64,000 nt of DNA from Chaetorhynchus papuensis (lineage: Eukaryota > Chordata > Aves > Passeriformes > Rhipiduridae): NCBI GenBank assembly GCA_013396525.1, contig VWYX01000747.1, forward strand, positions 141,831 through 205,830, given 5' to 3'. Position numbers and translations under genes: made by a program. Of this stretch, positions 37,801-48,361 are shown one piece after another; within the stretch, counting starts at the first letter, position 1, and each line of letters starts with the position of its first letter. The notes under the pieces were generated by a model. That model was given only the letters and a program-made list of their open reading frames with translations, was not told where the DNA came from and ran no database searches.

Positions 37801-38556
37801 TGTGTCCTTCCCAGAAAGAGGCACCAGCTCAGAATTTTCAGTTATAAAGGGACTGTTTGTCTCATTCACATTTCTAATACTTCTCTCTCCTCAAGGAAGC
37901 TGTAATTAATCACTCCTAAGGTTATGCTACCTCATTTTTCCCCTTTCTTCTATGAGTCTTGGCTCCAAAACCACCACTGGGACTCAGTAATATCACATCA
38001 AACCTTTCAGCTTTCATTCAGTGCCCCAAAATCAGCCCAGTTTCAGGTCACCAGATGCATTACTGTAATCAGTATCCCACATTAAATGTGTTAGCAACAT
38101 CAGCCAGTTTATCCATCCAAAGGTATGCACGGCACACCTTCCACTCCTCCTAAGTGTTTGTATTCACTCTCAACTGAACTATCCCTGTGTCAGGCAAATG
38201 CCAACCAAAATTCTTTCTCCTGGAGACTATAATTTCCTGAGTAGGATTTCGAACCAGCCAAATTGCTTTTACTTCTCCTCTCTCTGGGAGTAGCAAGCTA
38301 ATGCCATTGGAGACAGGCTTTTTTTGGTAAAGGGAAACTGAACATAGGCTGAAATCAGCCCATTGGCTTCTGGGTGTGTTTTCCTAGTAATAAACTTTGT
38401 GTCTCATGACAGATTCCTGCCCTTATTGCCAAGGCTGTGCCAACGGTGGATGCCTTTGTATATGCCCTGGGAAATGAGAACTACAGAGGAGGAGTATGGC
38501 AGTTCCTCACAGGACAGAAGATTGAGAAAGCAGAGGTTGATAACAAAACTAAATAA
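24839..38556 (+). CDS. RGR: RGR, retinal G protein-coupled receptor opsin (7 coding exons, complete)
   Basis: The exons 24839-24917, 28143-28299, 29021-29142, 35135-35288, 35867-35984, 37397-37510 and 38413-38556 join without a break to 295 residues. RGR binds all-trans-retinal and acts as a light-driven isomerase (forming 11-cis-retinal) in retinal pigment epithelium and Muller glia membranes. Supporting residues seen here: D62 in helix 2, C88 and the C161/C162 pair for the extracellular disulfide, H91, the D112-R113-Y114-H-H-Y motif at the end of helix 3, WGPY in helix 6 and the Schiff-base lysine K255 in LIAKAVPTVDA, the same number as in mammals. The NPxxY motif is replaced by DAFVY (261-265), as in RGR-type opsins, which suits isomerase activity rather than strong G-protein signalling. 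Peropsin (RRH) is the nearest alternative; the GRY/DRYHHYC region and EPLRTCCTLDYSKGD are RGR hallmarks. Confidence 0.98.
25911..25936 (+). repeat. (GGGACA)n tract, potential G-quadruplex
   Basis: GGGGG followed by three further GGG runs, all separated by ACA, satisfies the canonical four-tract G-quadruplex pattern with 3-nt loops, on the RGR sense strand. Another GGGG-T-GGG lies just upstream at about 25895-25902. Confidence 0.85.
26195..26509 (+). mobile_element. Solo LTR of an endogenous retrovirus (ERVK-like, 315 bp)
   Basis: The element begins TGTGAGAA and ends CAGTGACA (TG...CA), and is bounded on both sides by the same 6-bp duplication GTATTT (26189-26194 and 26510-26515). Inside, in the correct order, are a U3 hairpin (26336-26356), a TATA box TATAAAA (26410-26416) and a poly(A) signal ATTAAA (26430-26435). 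A 6-bp duplication is usual for beta-like (ERVK) retroviruses; the class is inferred. It is sense relative to RGR, with no internal viral genes. Confidence 0.8.
28041..28080 (+). repeat. 40-bp repeat, copy A (RGR intron 1)
   Basis: The segment GATTCCACTGTAATTATTGT and the 20 bases after it recur at 31323-31363 with a single extra T. Copy A lies 63-102 bp upstream of RGR exon 2. The flanks of the two copies do not match. Confidence 0.9.
28143..28299 (+). CDS. RGR: RGR coding exon 2: helices 1 and 2
   Basis: It follows a TTTCAG acceptor and encodes ALLGFCLNGLTIISF, the loop RKIKELRTPSNLL and the helix 2 segment LVLSVALADCGICMN, with D62. It ends SSFL plus AG of an arginine codon at a GTATGG donor. 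Confidence 0.97.
28300..29020 (+). other. RGR: RGR intron 2
   Basis: GT-AG intron of 721 bp; nothing recognisable inside. Confidence 0.9.
29021..29142 (+). CDS. RGR: RGR coding exon 3: helix 3 with disulfide cysteine and DRY
   Basis: It encodes YWPYGSDGCQIHGFHGF, with C88 and H91, then the helix 3 core and AWDRYHHYCT. The donor is GTAAGG at 29143. The WPYGSDGCQ-HGF-GF pattern is diagnostic of RGR. Confidence 0.97.
31323..31363 (+). repeat. 41-bp repeat, copy B (RGR intron 3)
   Basis: Near-identical partner of 28041-28080 with one T inserted, about 3.3 kb downstream and in the same orientation. No opsin-like exon follows this copy. Confidence 0.9.
31760..31802. other. Assembly gap (9 N) followed by a 34-base A run
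   Basis: Nine undetermined bases at 31760-31768 are immediately followed by A at every position from 31769 to 31802. This looks like a homopolymer where the assembly failed, possibly a retroposon tail or a longer repeat. Confidence 0.95.
34401..34423 (+). repeat. (TTTCA)n microsatellite
   Basis: Four copies of TTTCA in tandem, followed by a partial one, in RGR intron 3. Confidence 0.85.
34600..34625. repeat. (AT)n microsatellite with ACAC interruption
   Basis: Alternating TA interrupted once by ACAC, in RGR intron 3. Confidence 0.85.
35135..35288 (+). CDS. RGR: RGR coding exon 4: helix 4 and extracellular loop 2
   Basis: It encodes RSRLQWSTAVSMMAFAWLF, the helix 4 end PLLGWGEYNYEP and the loop LRTCCTLDYSKGD, with cysteines 161-162 for the disulfide to C88. 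It is flanked by CCACAG and GTGAGG splice sites. The preceding intron of nearly 6 kb is the longest in the gene. Confidence 0.97.
35289..35866 (+). other. RGR: RGR intron 4
   Basis: GT-AG intron of 578 bp; nothing recognisable except a long pyrimidine tract before the acceptor. Confidence 0.9.
35867..35984 (+). CDS. RGR: RGR coding exon 5: helix 5
   Basis: It starts RNYVTFLFALSTFNF, continues with the helix 5 end PGFIMMTAYQSI and ends in the cytoplasmic loop HQKFRKTGQFK, exactly at a codon boundary before GTAAGA. The acceptor is preceded by a long pyrimidine tract. Confidence 0.96.
35985..37396 (+). other. RGR: RGR intron 5
   Basis: GT-AG intron of 1412 bp; nothing recognisable. Confidence 0.9.
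37397..37510 (+). CDS. RGR: RGR coding exon 6: helix 6
   Basis: A phase 0 exon of 38 codons. It encodes FNTGLPLKTLVICWGPYCLL, then CSYAAVENVMFIPAKYRM. The WGPY motif in helix 6 corresponds to the opsin CWxPY region. Its donor is GTACGT. Confidence 0.96.
37511..38412 (+). other. RGR: RGR intron 6
   Basis: GT-AG intron of 902 bp; nothing recognisable. Confidence 0.9.
38413..38556 (+). CDS. RGR: RGR coding exon 7: helix 7 with retinal-binding lysine, C terminus
   Basis: It encodes IPALIAKAVPTVDAFVYALG, with the Schiff-base lysine at residue 255, then a cytoplasmic tail ending KAEVDNKTK and a TAA stop at 38554-38556. The same frame stays open for 69 codons after the stop (see findings). Confidence 0.97.
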   Translation: MPALIAKAVPTVDAFVYALGNENYRGGVWQFLTGQKIEKAEVDNKTK

Positions 38557-38840
38557 CCCATTATGGCGTTAAACAAAATTACTGCGGGTACATCACTGAA
38601 AGCAAAATTCAAGAGAAAACTGAGTGCATTCTCTGATACGTATGTGGAAAGGTGGTTCCACATCGGAAAGGCTGTGCACTGGATACACACAGTGAAGTAT
38701 GGAAAGAAAGCCCTCCAGATAACTGTCCAAACCATCATGAGCTGCTTGTCAAACAAGCTGCCTTAAATCTGCGTTGATTGTCATCAGTCTCATTTTATAT
38801 GTCACTGTGAATAAAATATGTGCTGGAAAGCATTTATTTT
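38557..38840 (+). terminator. RGR: RGR 3' UTR and poly(A) signal
   Basis: AATAAA occurs at 38810-38815, about 255 bp after the stop codon, and predicts cleavage near 38825-38840. This is the first canonical signal after the RGR stop. The exact cleavage point is not visible from sequence. Confidence 0.75.
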
Positions 38841-41800
38841 CTCCTCATAAAAGCTAACATAAAGCTCAGCAAATTAACTGAAGCAGGATATTCATTTATC
38901 CAGTGAGGCCTCATCAGATCAATCTGTGCAGGTTGTCCATATGGTAATGTCTGGATTACTAAAAGATTAAACCAGTAGCCAGTATTAACCACATGTCTGT
39001 ATAAATAGCTTGTTCATCTGAACAACTCATTTTCAGTGCACCCAGAACAGGAATTTCCAAATTTCCATCATGAGTCTGACATCCTAGTGCCATAAAAACA
39101 TTTTAGTGAGCATATTTCCCCAGAAAGGAATATTAGCTTGGCTCCTATTCAAATGAATCACTGGGTGACATTCAGCTTTGTCACACACTAAACTACATCA
39201 GATTTTGCAGCTGCTGCTTAGCAGGACAATCAAAAGCTTATAGTCCATCATAAACATTCATCTTTTTGTTGAACATTGAGCAAGAACTAAAGGGAGGTAT
39301 GAGTCAGATTCTGTTCGAAAAATGTCGTAAGAATAAAAATTAACTTCACATCTTCCATTAAATTCCCCTATGGTCTACATAAGTGAGAGCAATCACTGAA
39401 TCAGTTGTGATTAAAGAGTCTGAGCAATTAAAAAGTCACTTTCATAATTATCAGAATTCATATGTATTTTAAGCTATCAGAAATGTCCATTTTAAACACT
39501 TGTATTTTCTCATGTTGCTCATATTGCCTATGGGATGAAAAACTGTCAGTTGATGTTGTCTGTTATAACAAGATGTGTCTCGGAATTGCCCATTTGTAAA
39601 AAAAATATGTGCACAACACAGATTAGAAGAGATTGTGCGTACAAAAAAAACCCCAAACCTAACCGATACTTAACAGGGATCATATGGTTCATTTCCAAGC
39701 ACTGGCAGTGAAAGGGTTTTTGAAACTAACCAAAGAAAATATTGATCCATCCTTTTGATGCCTTCCAACACACTAAAAGGGAAACTAGTTGTTTATGGGT
39801 TACAAAAGGGTAGATGGTACAATCCTGGAAGCTAAACAATCAGTGGGTAGAAGGGACATTCCTCTCATGTCTAGAGATAGAGAATAAATGTCATTTTGTC
39901 ATCAGCCAACCAGCAGGATCCCATTCAGAGATGGGCATTGGGACTTTGTGAGGCTCAATCTGGTCACAAACTACCTGACAGAGCACTGAACAATGCCATG
40001 ACAAAATTATGCAGAATAATGGCATCTAAAGCTGACAGCTAAGACTTACATCTTAGGTACACATAATATAAAGCCAGGAGATGACAAAATGTTTGCATTG
40101 TGCAAAATAATGTGTCTGGGCACAAAATTACCTTTAAGTATGTATCTACAGTGCCAGGCTCTGAATGTGCAATTATCTGTTTCTCAGGGAAGAGGCCTGG
40201 GTAGGTCTTGCAATCACCAGCTCACTTGTCAGTGGGGTCGCACTGACAAATCCCAGCAGAATGCTAAAAACCACTAAAAAAGGAATTGGTAACAAAAGAG
40301 GACACACAGTCACACCATTTGAAAACCAGTTATTCAGACTTAGTGAATAGGGTGCATAGTTTGGGTCATTCCAGCTCAGAGATGATAAACTAGAAAAGGG
40401 CCAGAAACAGAGATGATCAAACACAGGCAGAAACTTGAACATGGCAGGGCAGAAATGAAGGAGAGTGTTGGCTCAGAAGAGGTGCCTGGTGAGGAGAACA
40501 GAAACAGCCTTATTGAACCAGGGATTCAAGGAATGAGAGATGGATTGTTTGCTTCTCCCAGTAGCACAAGAATGATGGGACATACAGTAAAATTAGTTTG
40601 AGATGTGCATTGTCTGAAGTTCATAGTTTGAGGAGTGTTCGTCACGTCTGCCTACTGAAACACATTTTGACTTACACAAAAAGACTGTAATGATGTAATA
40701 AATAACAGCTAAAGACATTTGGTTAGGGTCTGAGTCCCCTTGGCTTAAAGAAAACATACATCAGAAACTCTTCTCAGGCTTTGGCTCTTAGTCCATTTGC
40801 AGATTGATGTTTGACTTGCTCTTACTACAAACGTTCTAATGTGGGAGTAGAAAGCAGCAGAGCTGTTTCTTCATTCTGTTGGACAGCTACAAATCTAAAG
40901 GTGCCTCTGCTTAGGTTTGTGCATTCTTTTTCATATTGATTACTGGAACTAGTGATGGGTAAAGCTGAATATCATGACTTAAAGAGCATAACATTGGTAA
41001 ATTGTATTCAAGCCTTGAGACAAATGGGGCCTCTGTCCTGAGCAGCAACCAAAGCTGTCCTCTATAGCCCCACTCAAGAAATGCAAGGTAACAAAGTCAT
41101 TGAAAACTTTCAGACCTAGGGATGGTGCAAAACTTACAGATGGACTGTGAAGAATACAGGACATGTTCATATAGCCCAGCATAGTGCTATAAGCTTGGGA
41201 CTAAGCAGATGCAGTACAGTGCACTACAGCGAGATGAGAACAGCCTGTCCCACCCGAGAGAGAGACACCTCACCACAGATGGTTTCCTGTGCACTGTGTT
41301 GCTCCCATCTGGTCAGAAATCCCACCTGGTTTCACTCTGCACCTCCAAACCTAAATATGTACATAAAACCTGAATCCTTTCTCGTGTCATTTATCTCCAC
41401 CCTAAATATCTAGCAGTACCTGATAACTGGTCACTCTTCTTGCTATGACTAGTTCTCACCACTGGTTTATCCACATTAAGAAGTGGCTGATGACCACTAA
41501 AAAGTACCTAAACAAGTGTGCTGTGCTTCAGGAAAATGTCTGAAAGCAAACTGCAGTGCATCAAGAAGCCCAACACATGCTTCCAGTTAATTACACAGTT
41601 TATCCTTAGCACAGTCAGCCTTCACCACAACATGCTGGCCCAGTGCCCTGTGGTGCTGCTGGCTGTCCGGGACTTGCCAATGGATATCTGTTACCATCCT
41701 GATAACACCTGTCACTACAAGGTGTTATCTTGAGTAGTTTAGACTGAAGCATACAAAATCCCATAATGTTTTTGCACTCTGGAGAATCCCAGATGGCTAG

Positions 41801-44192
41801 AAACAGGATTTACATTACCCTAACCAAAGTACAGGACAGGGGGTTATCTAAGGGGTGTAAGACACTCCTATACATGTAGTATTCCACCTATTCTCTAAAG
41901 CAAACTGTGTAAGAACAAAAAAAATGGAGACTCAGCTTATGCCACTACAGACAATATGAACGTCAGTGATTAATACCTGTCCTGTCACTGAAGGTGAGAG
42001 TGACTACAACAACAGCATGCCCACTGTTAAAAATAATTGAATGACACCTCAGGTTACATCACATTAGCCACTGCAGCCCTTTGTGGGGAAGGTTTTGAAC
42101 ACAACCAAAACAGAAGAGGAAGGTGTGGCTCTCCTTAGGGTTCAATTATTTGATTCAGCATCCAACCACTCTTAACACCCAGTGATGCACAGCATTATAT
42201 CCAATATCACTTAAACCACCCTACTATCCTTCTTACAGGCAAACTAATTCTGCTTATTTGTGTTTTGACACACTGATGAAAAACAGACTTTCAAAGAAAA
42301 ATCAGAAAGCAATTTTTCCTCTTTATCTCGAGATACAAAGCATAATTTCTTCAGGTTTTCTTTCAGCAGACATAAATGCCTCACACCTTAAATAGCATCT
42401 CTTGCAGTTCTATTTTCAAGGTTATTAAATGCCCACAACTCCAAATGAAGTTACTGTGTCCTCAATAACGCTGCAAATCCAGATCTTGCTGACTCAGCTT
42501 TCCTGCACTGCCCACACTCACAAACACCCTACAGTCCAGTAAAAGGGAGTCAGGTTTGCCTGCAGTGCACGTTCTTCATGTGCTTCACACACACTCTGAT
42601 GTGTTTTTCCCAGCACCCCAGTACAGCTGATGGGAGCATTACGCAACAATTCAGCAATAGGGTCAGAGGAGGAATCTGCACTGTTCCCAGTCTGTCATCA
42701 CGCCTCCTTGAATTGCATTACTGTAAAAGGGTTAGGGTTAGTGCAGTGAGCTGGTTTTGTCACCACAGAGAAAAAAAGGACTGCCAAATTCTTAAACATG
42801 GACCCAAGTGCTAATCATTGGTTTGGTTCAACAAGGTGGGATACAAATACCAAAAGTGTAACATAAGTTCCTTATAATATGATGAATGGCAAGTGTTAGT
42901 CACAAGTACTCATCCTTCCTGTTATGTCTCACTTAAATTTCTGTTCGTGTTTCACCTGTGAGGATGACAAAGTAGAGCCTCACACCTCAGCCCATGATAG
43001 TGAGGAGTTTGCACATTGGAGCTAAACTGCAAACATATTTGGTACCATCTGCCTCTTTATACACGTTCACACTCGAGATTGTTCATCAGAGGATTACAGT
43101 CAATGGTCTGTGTGAGCTACCCTGGCCAGGCTAGCACAGTAAACACTCAGAAGCCTTTTTGTTATGAAAACAGGCATTCCACCTTCTGCAGAGAAAAAGG
43201 GAGGATGGACCTGGTGCATTAATATTATGTAAAATAATAAGAATTTTCAAATGGTGAACATACATGCCTACACATCTGTATTATGTGTTGTTTAGAAGTT
43301 TACTAATTTAATCTTTTGTGTATATCATTAAAAGACAAAAGGATCCAATAACAGCACTGTGAAGCACAAAAATGTTTCTCAATGAGATGCAAGTCTGAAT
43401 GATTATTAATACAATTGAAATTGTACATGCAAGATTTAAGAATTGGTTTTTCAGCACTCCGAGACCCTTGGATTTCCGCAGACTGTAAAGTCTTCCAGTG
43501 TTAGCCATGTATGAAATTTTCCAAAGAAGGTTTTGTTTGGAACAGAGCATCAGACCACAAAACTGTCAGAAGAGGAGGGGTAGTGCTGTGGAAAGGGGCT
43601 CTGCTCAGCTACAGGTTTTCCTTGTTTCAGAAGCAGCAGGAGAAAAGCACAGGGCTCACTGGTTGGGGATAACACCCCTGAACAGTGCCAGAGAGGTGAG
43701 GCAAAGGGAGCTGCAGAGAGCTGCTACCTCCCTTGAGACTCTGACCCACAGAAATGGTCAAGACAATTAATATTTTGTACCTAAATGTCAATTTAATGTT
43801 GAGAAGTATTTCAGATGCAAATTCAATTACCTGTTTTAAAGGAATATAATTTTAATTAACCCAGGTCTCAAATTAATGCAAACTAATTAAACACTGTTTA
43901 GAAATATGTTTCAGAAGACAATACCGAGTTCAGCAGGTCTCTAATGGTAGAAAATGTGCTTTCTTTACTAACAATTTGTTCTTGGGAATTGGAAAAATAA
44001 TTGTGTAGCTACAAAGCAAGGGCTAATATTTTTCACAGTGCTATCAAAAGTCAAGTTTTAAAAATAATTATTTCTAATTATTGTAGTACAAGAATGTGAC
44101 TCTAGAAAGACAAACATTTGTGCCCTACAAACATGTATCTCATTTTTAAAGAAAGGACTGAAATGGTGACAGCAATAGTTAACTTACATATA
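38841..44192. other. Intergenic region downstream of RGR
   Basis: AT-rich DNA with only short open frames and no protein family I recognise. A two-repeat telomere-like GGGTTAGGGTTAG lies at 42729-42741. The next gene to the right in human is CCSER2; none of its exons is seen. Confidence 0.6.
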
Positions 44193-44323
44193 GGCCAGGC
44201 TGGATGGGGTTCTGAATGACCTGGTCTAGTTAAAGGTGTCATTGCTTAAAGCAGAGGGCTTGGAACTAGATGATCTTTAAGATCCCTTCCAAACCAAATC
44301 AAGCCATTCTATGATTCTGTGAT
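44193..44323 (+). mobile_element. CR1 LINE 3' end, plus strand
   Basis: The segment reads like a CR1 3' terminus: GGCTGGATGGGGTTCTGAA, CCTGGTCTAGT, AACTAGATGATCTTTAAGAT, CCCTTCCAA and a terminal ATGATTCTGTGAT repeat. It is a severely 5'-truncated copy of about 130 bp, the usual CR1 insertion form. Confidence 0.95.
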
Positions 44324-45348
44324 ATAAAAACAGCAAAGAATATTATGTAAGTGGAAGCAGAGAAAAAACTTGCAAGTGCTACAGCAAGAGTGCTAAATTT
44401 TCAATGTGCTTTAGATCTTGGCAGTGAAAACAAAGTGTATTTTGACAGGCAACAGTTGGAGGCTGTAATTGCTGGAGAAGCTACTCTTATTCTTCCTGGT
44501 GAACAGTGAGAAAACAGATTATTTCATGGTGTTCATTGGTTCGTGTCCACTGCCCCAAGATTTCTTCCACTGAACTATACCATGAGGTGCTACAGTGATA
44601 TTCTTGATTTCTCTATCAATAAGCTGACCCATCATTCAAAGACAAGCAGTTTTGCAAGCAAATTACATCACATTGGATGAGAGACTATTGTGCTGAAATC
44701 AACTGTAGAAACAACAGCTTAAGGGTGCTATTAACTACAGAAGGGGCAGGGGAAATGCCATCAAACAAACAGAAGGAAAGCAAACCCAATGCTTTGGTGG
44801 CAATATTTGTCAGCTCTTTCACAAGTGAACCTGAGTCAGTTCAAACTTAGAAGCTGATCAGCACTCTGCAGTTATGTTTCTGTCTCAGCAGCTCATTGAG
44901 TGGCAGCATGTCCTAGGTATCACACAGAATGGTGCCTCTGATATGTGGATTAAATGCTGCATTTCCCAGAGGACTTTGAAGCCTTTCCTTTACTAGGAAG
45001 GTTTCAACCTTCTTGAAATAGATAACAAACAAAAATCTTAATGGACACAAGGCAGTGGGCTGATTTACTGCTAGCCCTTTGTCAACAAAGAATCTACATA
45101 CTGAGATACTTGGCATCGGTGTGTGATATATCAGCTGCTGGAGGATGGTCCCCAAGCCTGAGATTGGTACATAAGCTCTGCCCAGAAGTGGAATCCACAC
45201 TGAAAGTAAGGAAAAACATCTTAAACAGACTATGAATCTGAAAAGAGGGGGGATTTTTGTCATATCCTTTGTCAGCACATTGAGTCACTTCACTGCAGCC
45301 TGTTTTCAGCAAGGATTCAAAACCTGGGACTAGGCAACTCAGCATCGT

Positions 45349-45402
45349 TGAATCATTTAAGCCAGAAAAGACCTAGAATCACATTCTTGTACTAACAATT
45401 CG
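45349..45402 (-). mobile_element. Short, diverged CR1 3'-end fragment, minus strand
   Basis: GAATCATTTAAGCCAGAAAA followed by GACCT and AGAATCAC resembles the reverse complement of a CR1 tail (TTTTCCAACCTAAATGATTC). It is short and diverged, so the assignment is tentative. Confidence 0.55.
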
Positions 45403-45839
45403 GAATAATTATTTTTAATTAATGGCTGGACCTGGTTTTGCCAACTGAATGAGAACAAGTAATTTGGATATTATTTGTCTTGACTAGATGTGAAGAAATT
45501 TAGATCATGATATTTGTTTCCAGGACAAAATGCTAAGACTTTTGTGTTCCTAGTGAAAACTTGAGTTTCTCCAGGATACTTGTAAGGATAAGTAAAATAC
45601 AGCTAATTATACCTTTTATGGAATTACCACATAACACATTCTATGAACTGAATACTAGGCTACTGGCAGATCTTAAAATGCAGGTCATAGATACCACTGA
45701 ATGGGGACATTTTTAAACCAGAGACCTTTTCTTGACTGACTTTTTGGCTTTGCTTCTCTATGCTATAGTCCCATGTTTAGGTGACATAAAACTGTGTGGG
45801 GCAGTAACTAAAAGATAGATGGGTAAATGAGCCATCAGG

Positions 45840-46600
45840 GTAAATGGTTGTAACCTGCAAAAATGTATTTTGGTAAGATCAAGTGTTTGAGATCCAAGAA
45901 TGGCAGCTGCTTATATTTACATGATAGAAGACTTTGCTTGGAAAAACAGAGCTCAGAAAAGGATTTAGGGGTCATTATAGATAATCGCCTCAATGTAAGC
46001 TGTCTGGGCAATGCTGTTGCAAAAAGGACTAATGAGATTCTTGAATATGGGTGGGGGAGAATAATATGAAGCAGAAATAATGAAGGATTTCAGCATCATT
46101 TGGCAGCACTGCCAAGACCCTTACTACGTTACTGAATCCTGTCCTAGTGTCTGCATTTTAAGAGGATTTGAAGACATTGGACAGAGTTCAAGTGAGTGTC
46201 ACAAATGAATTCTCTGGCTTTAAAAAAAAGCCTGTGCCTTCTGATGGGATGGGTAAGAAGCTCAGCATATTCAGCTCACTGAAGAGAAAGCATAGACATA
46301 CCTTCATCACACTGTGTAGGTAATTGCTCTTGGGGAAGACATACGTGAGGAGCTTTCCAATCTGGCTGACAGAGATCCAATGAATAAAAGTTGAAGCCAG
46401 AAAAATTCAACCTTGAAATAAGGGGAAATTTCCCAGCAATGAAGTAAGACAATGAAAGACAGAAACTGTTTTTCAGGGGAACTAGTGAAACCACCATCAC
46501 TTGCAACCTTTTAGACAAAGACAGATACCTCTGAGGATACACGTTTGGCCTAGTTTCAGACTAGATGATTATGGTTGTCCTTCCTGGCTCTGAGAGCTGT
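45840..46600 (+). mobile_element. Old CR1-family LINE remnant, plus strand
   Basis: The plus strand encodes a reverse-transcriptase C-terminal peptide, EKDLGVIIDNRLNVS followed by NAVAKRTNEIL, characteristic of CR1-clade ORF2. The DNA beyond it has the order expected of the CR1 3' part (GGATTTGAAGACATTGGA, AGAGTTCAAG, TCAGCTCACTGAAGAGAA, TTCAACCTTGAAATAAGG, AGACTAGATGATTATGGTTG). Frames are broken by stops and indels. Divergence is much greater than for the copy at 44193. Boundaries are approximate. Confidence 0.75.
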
Positions 46601-47755
46601 GACCCCTTAGCTCCCCTATGCACAGTTTATTTCCTCAGCCCTTGGTGAAACAGGACTGCCTACACTGTAATCAACGTGCTTGCAATGCTTCCATGAAGGC
46701 TCAAATGATGCTGCAGGGGTTATGACTGGCAAGGATGCAGGGTTAGCATTGTGGAGCCACACTGACCTCATGGTCAGGGAGAAGGGGTAACCTTATGTCC
46801 TGTTGTGACATAGACAATCAGGTAAGGTTTGATAGCAGAAGTTTGAGAGATCATAATCCATTCCTAAGGATGCAAACCAAGTGTAAAATCTTCTTGGGTA
46901 GTGAAGACTGCTCAACCCTTGTGAAGCTATGAATGCTTTCCTTTACATAATGGCCAAAACTATTTTGAAATGTTCCACTGCTTTCTCCAAACTCATCCAC
47001 AGAGCACTTGGAAAGTGGAGCACATCACAAACACGGTCAGATCTGATCCCAGTGTGCTTGCTGAAGGGAGTCACGCTAACCAACCTCACTGGTCTAAAAA
47101 TTTTGAAGACACCAGGTGCTTATTCAGAGGCAGGATCCTCCAGAGGAAACTGCACAGTGGAGGGCAGTGCAGAGAGACAGATACACCTGCTGTGGGATAG
47201 ATCGGTGGGGAGAGCAGAGTATCAGCACCTCTGACACAATTACCTAAAGATGGCATTTGAAATCAAATGTATATAGCAGCCATACTTATAAATACAACAC
47301 ATGAAGCAGCAATGACTTTCGACCTGAAGCATCAGTGAAAAAAAATGGTTCTCAACTCTGGTAAAAACCCATTCAGCAGCTGAAATTAGAAACATTAATC
47401 CCATGGCATTGCCCATAATTAAAGGCTCCATCTACCACCAAACAGCTGTGTAACTACTGCTGGCTGAACCTCAGTGCTTTGAAATAGGATTAGGAGGAAA
47501 TTAAAAGAGAAGCAAGCATCAGTAAGACAAGCAATACCTTAGTGTGTCTTTTATTACATGGCCCAAATGATAAAATTGGTGTCCTTTTGCAGTTACTTTT
47601 TCTCAGAATTCATTACCAGCAAAAATGAGAATATTATAAGCAAAACTAAGGAATTCAGGACTAGAGGCGTGTCAGAATCCTATCATCCAAGTCTATGCTT
47701 ACATTGAGCATTTCTTAACTTCTTCTGACTATAACATTTCTGAGGCCTGAGCTTG
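46601..47755. other. Intergenic, no feature recognised
   Basis: Unremarkable sequence with short chance frames only. Confidence 0.5.
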
Positions 47756-47760
47756 CCACT

Positions 47761-48356
47761 CGTTCTGGTTTTGGCTGGGTTAGAATTCATTTTCTTCATA
47801 GCAGCTGGTAGACAGTAATGCTTTGGATTCAGTGTTTATAATACAGGGATGTTTTCCTTATGGCTGATCACCACTTACACTCATTACACTGATTAAAGAG
47901 CCAAGGCCTTTTCTGCTCCTCACCCCACCCCACCAGTGAGGAGGCTGGGGATGAACAAGGAGTTGGGAGAGGGCACAACCAGGACAGCTGATCCCAGCTG
48001 ACCTAAGGGATACTCCAGACCATATCACATCATGCTCAGTATATAAAGCTGGGAGAAGAAGGAAGACAGGAACATTCAGAGCAACGGCATTGTACTTCCC
48101 AAGTAACTGTTACATGTGAGGAAGCTCAGCTCTCCTAGGGATGGCTGCACACCTGCCTGCCCATGAGATGTAGGGAATTAATTCCTTGTTTCGCTCTGCT
48201 TACGGACATGGCTTTTGTTTTACCTCTTAAACTGTCTTTATCTCCACCCACAAGTTTTCTCACTTTTACTCTTCCAATTCCTCCCCATCCCACTGCGGGG
48301 GCAGTGAGTGAGCAGCTGTGTGGGGCTTAGTTACTGGCTGGGGTTAAACCAGGACA
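47761..48356 (+). mobile_element. Solo LTR of an avian ERVL-type endogenous retrovirus (596 bp)
   Basis: The body matches the avian ERVL LTR pattern I recognise: TTCTGGTTTTGGCTGGGTTA at the start, CATGCTCAGTATATAAAGCT with a TATA box (48042-48047), then TTAAACTGTCTTTATCTC, CCCACAAGTTTTCTCACTTT and the end CTGGGGTTAAACCAGGACA. The 5-bp sequence CCACT flanks both ends (47756-47760 and 48357-48361). The expected leading TG reads CG. No viral internal region remains. Confidence 0.92.
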
Positions 48357-48361
48357 CCACT

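Noticed and set aside
42729..42741. Interstitial telomeric repeat (GGGTTAGGGTTAG)
   Set aside because: Only about two units; too short to indicate a fusion or telomere-healing site.
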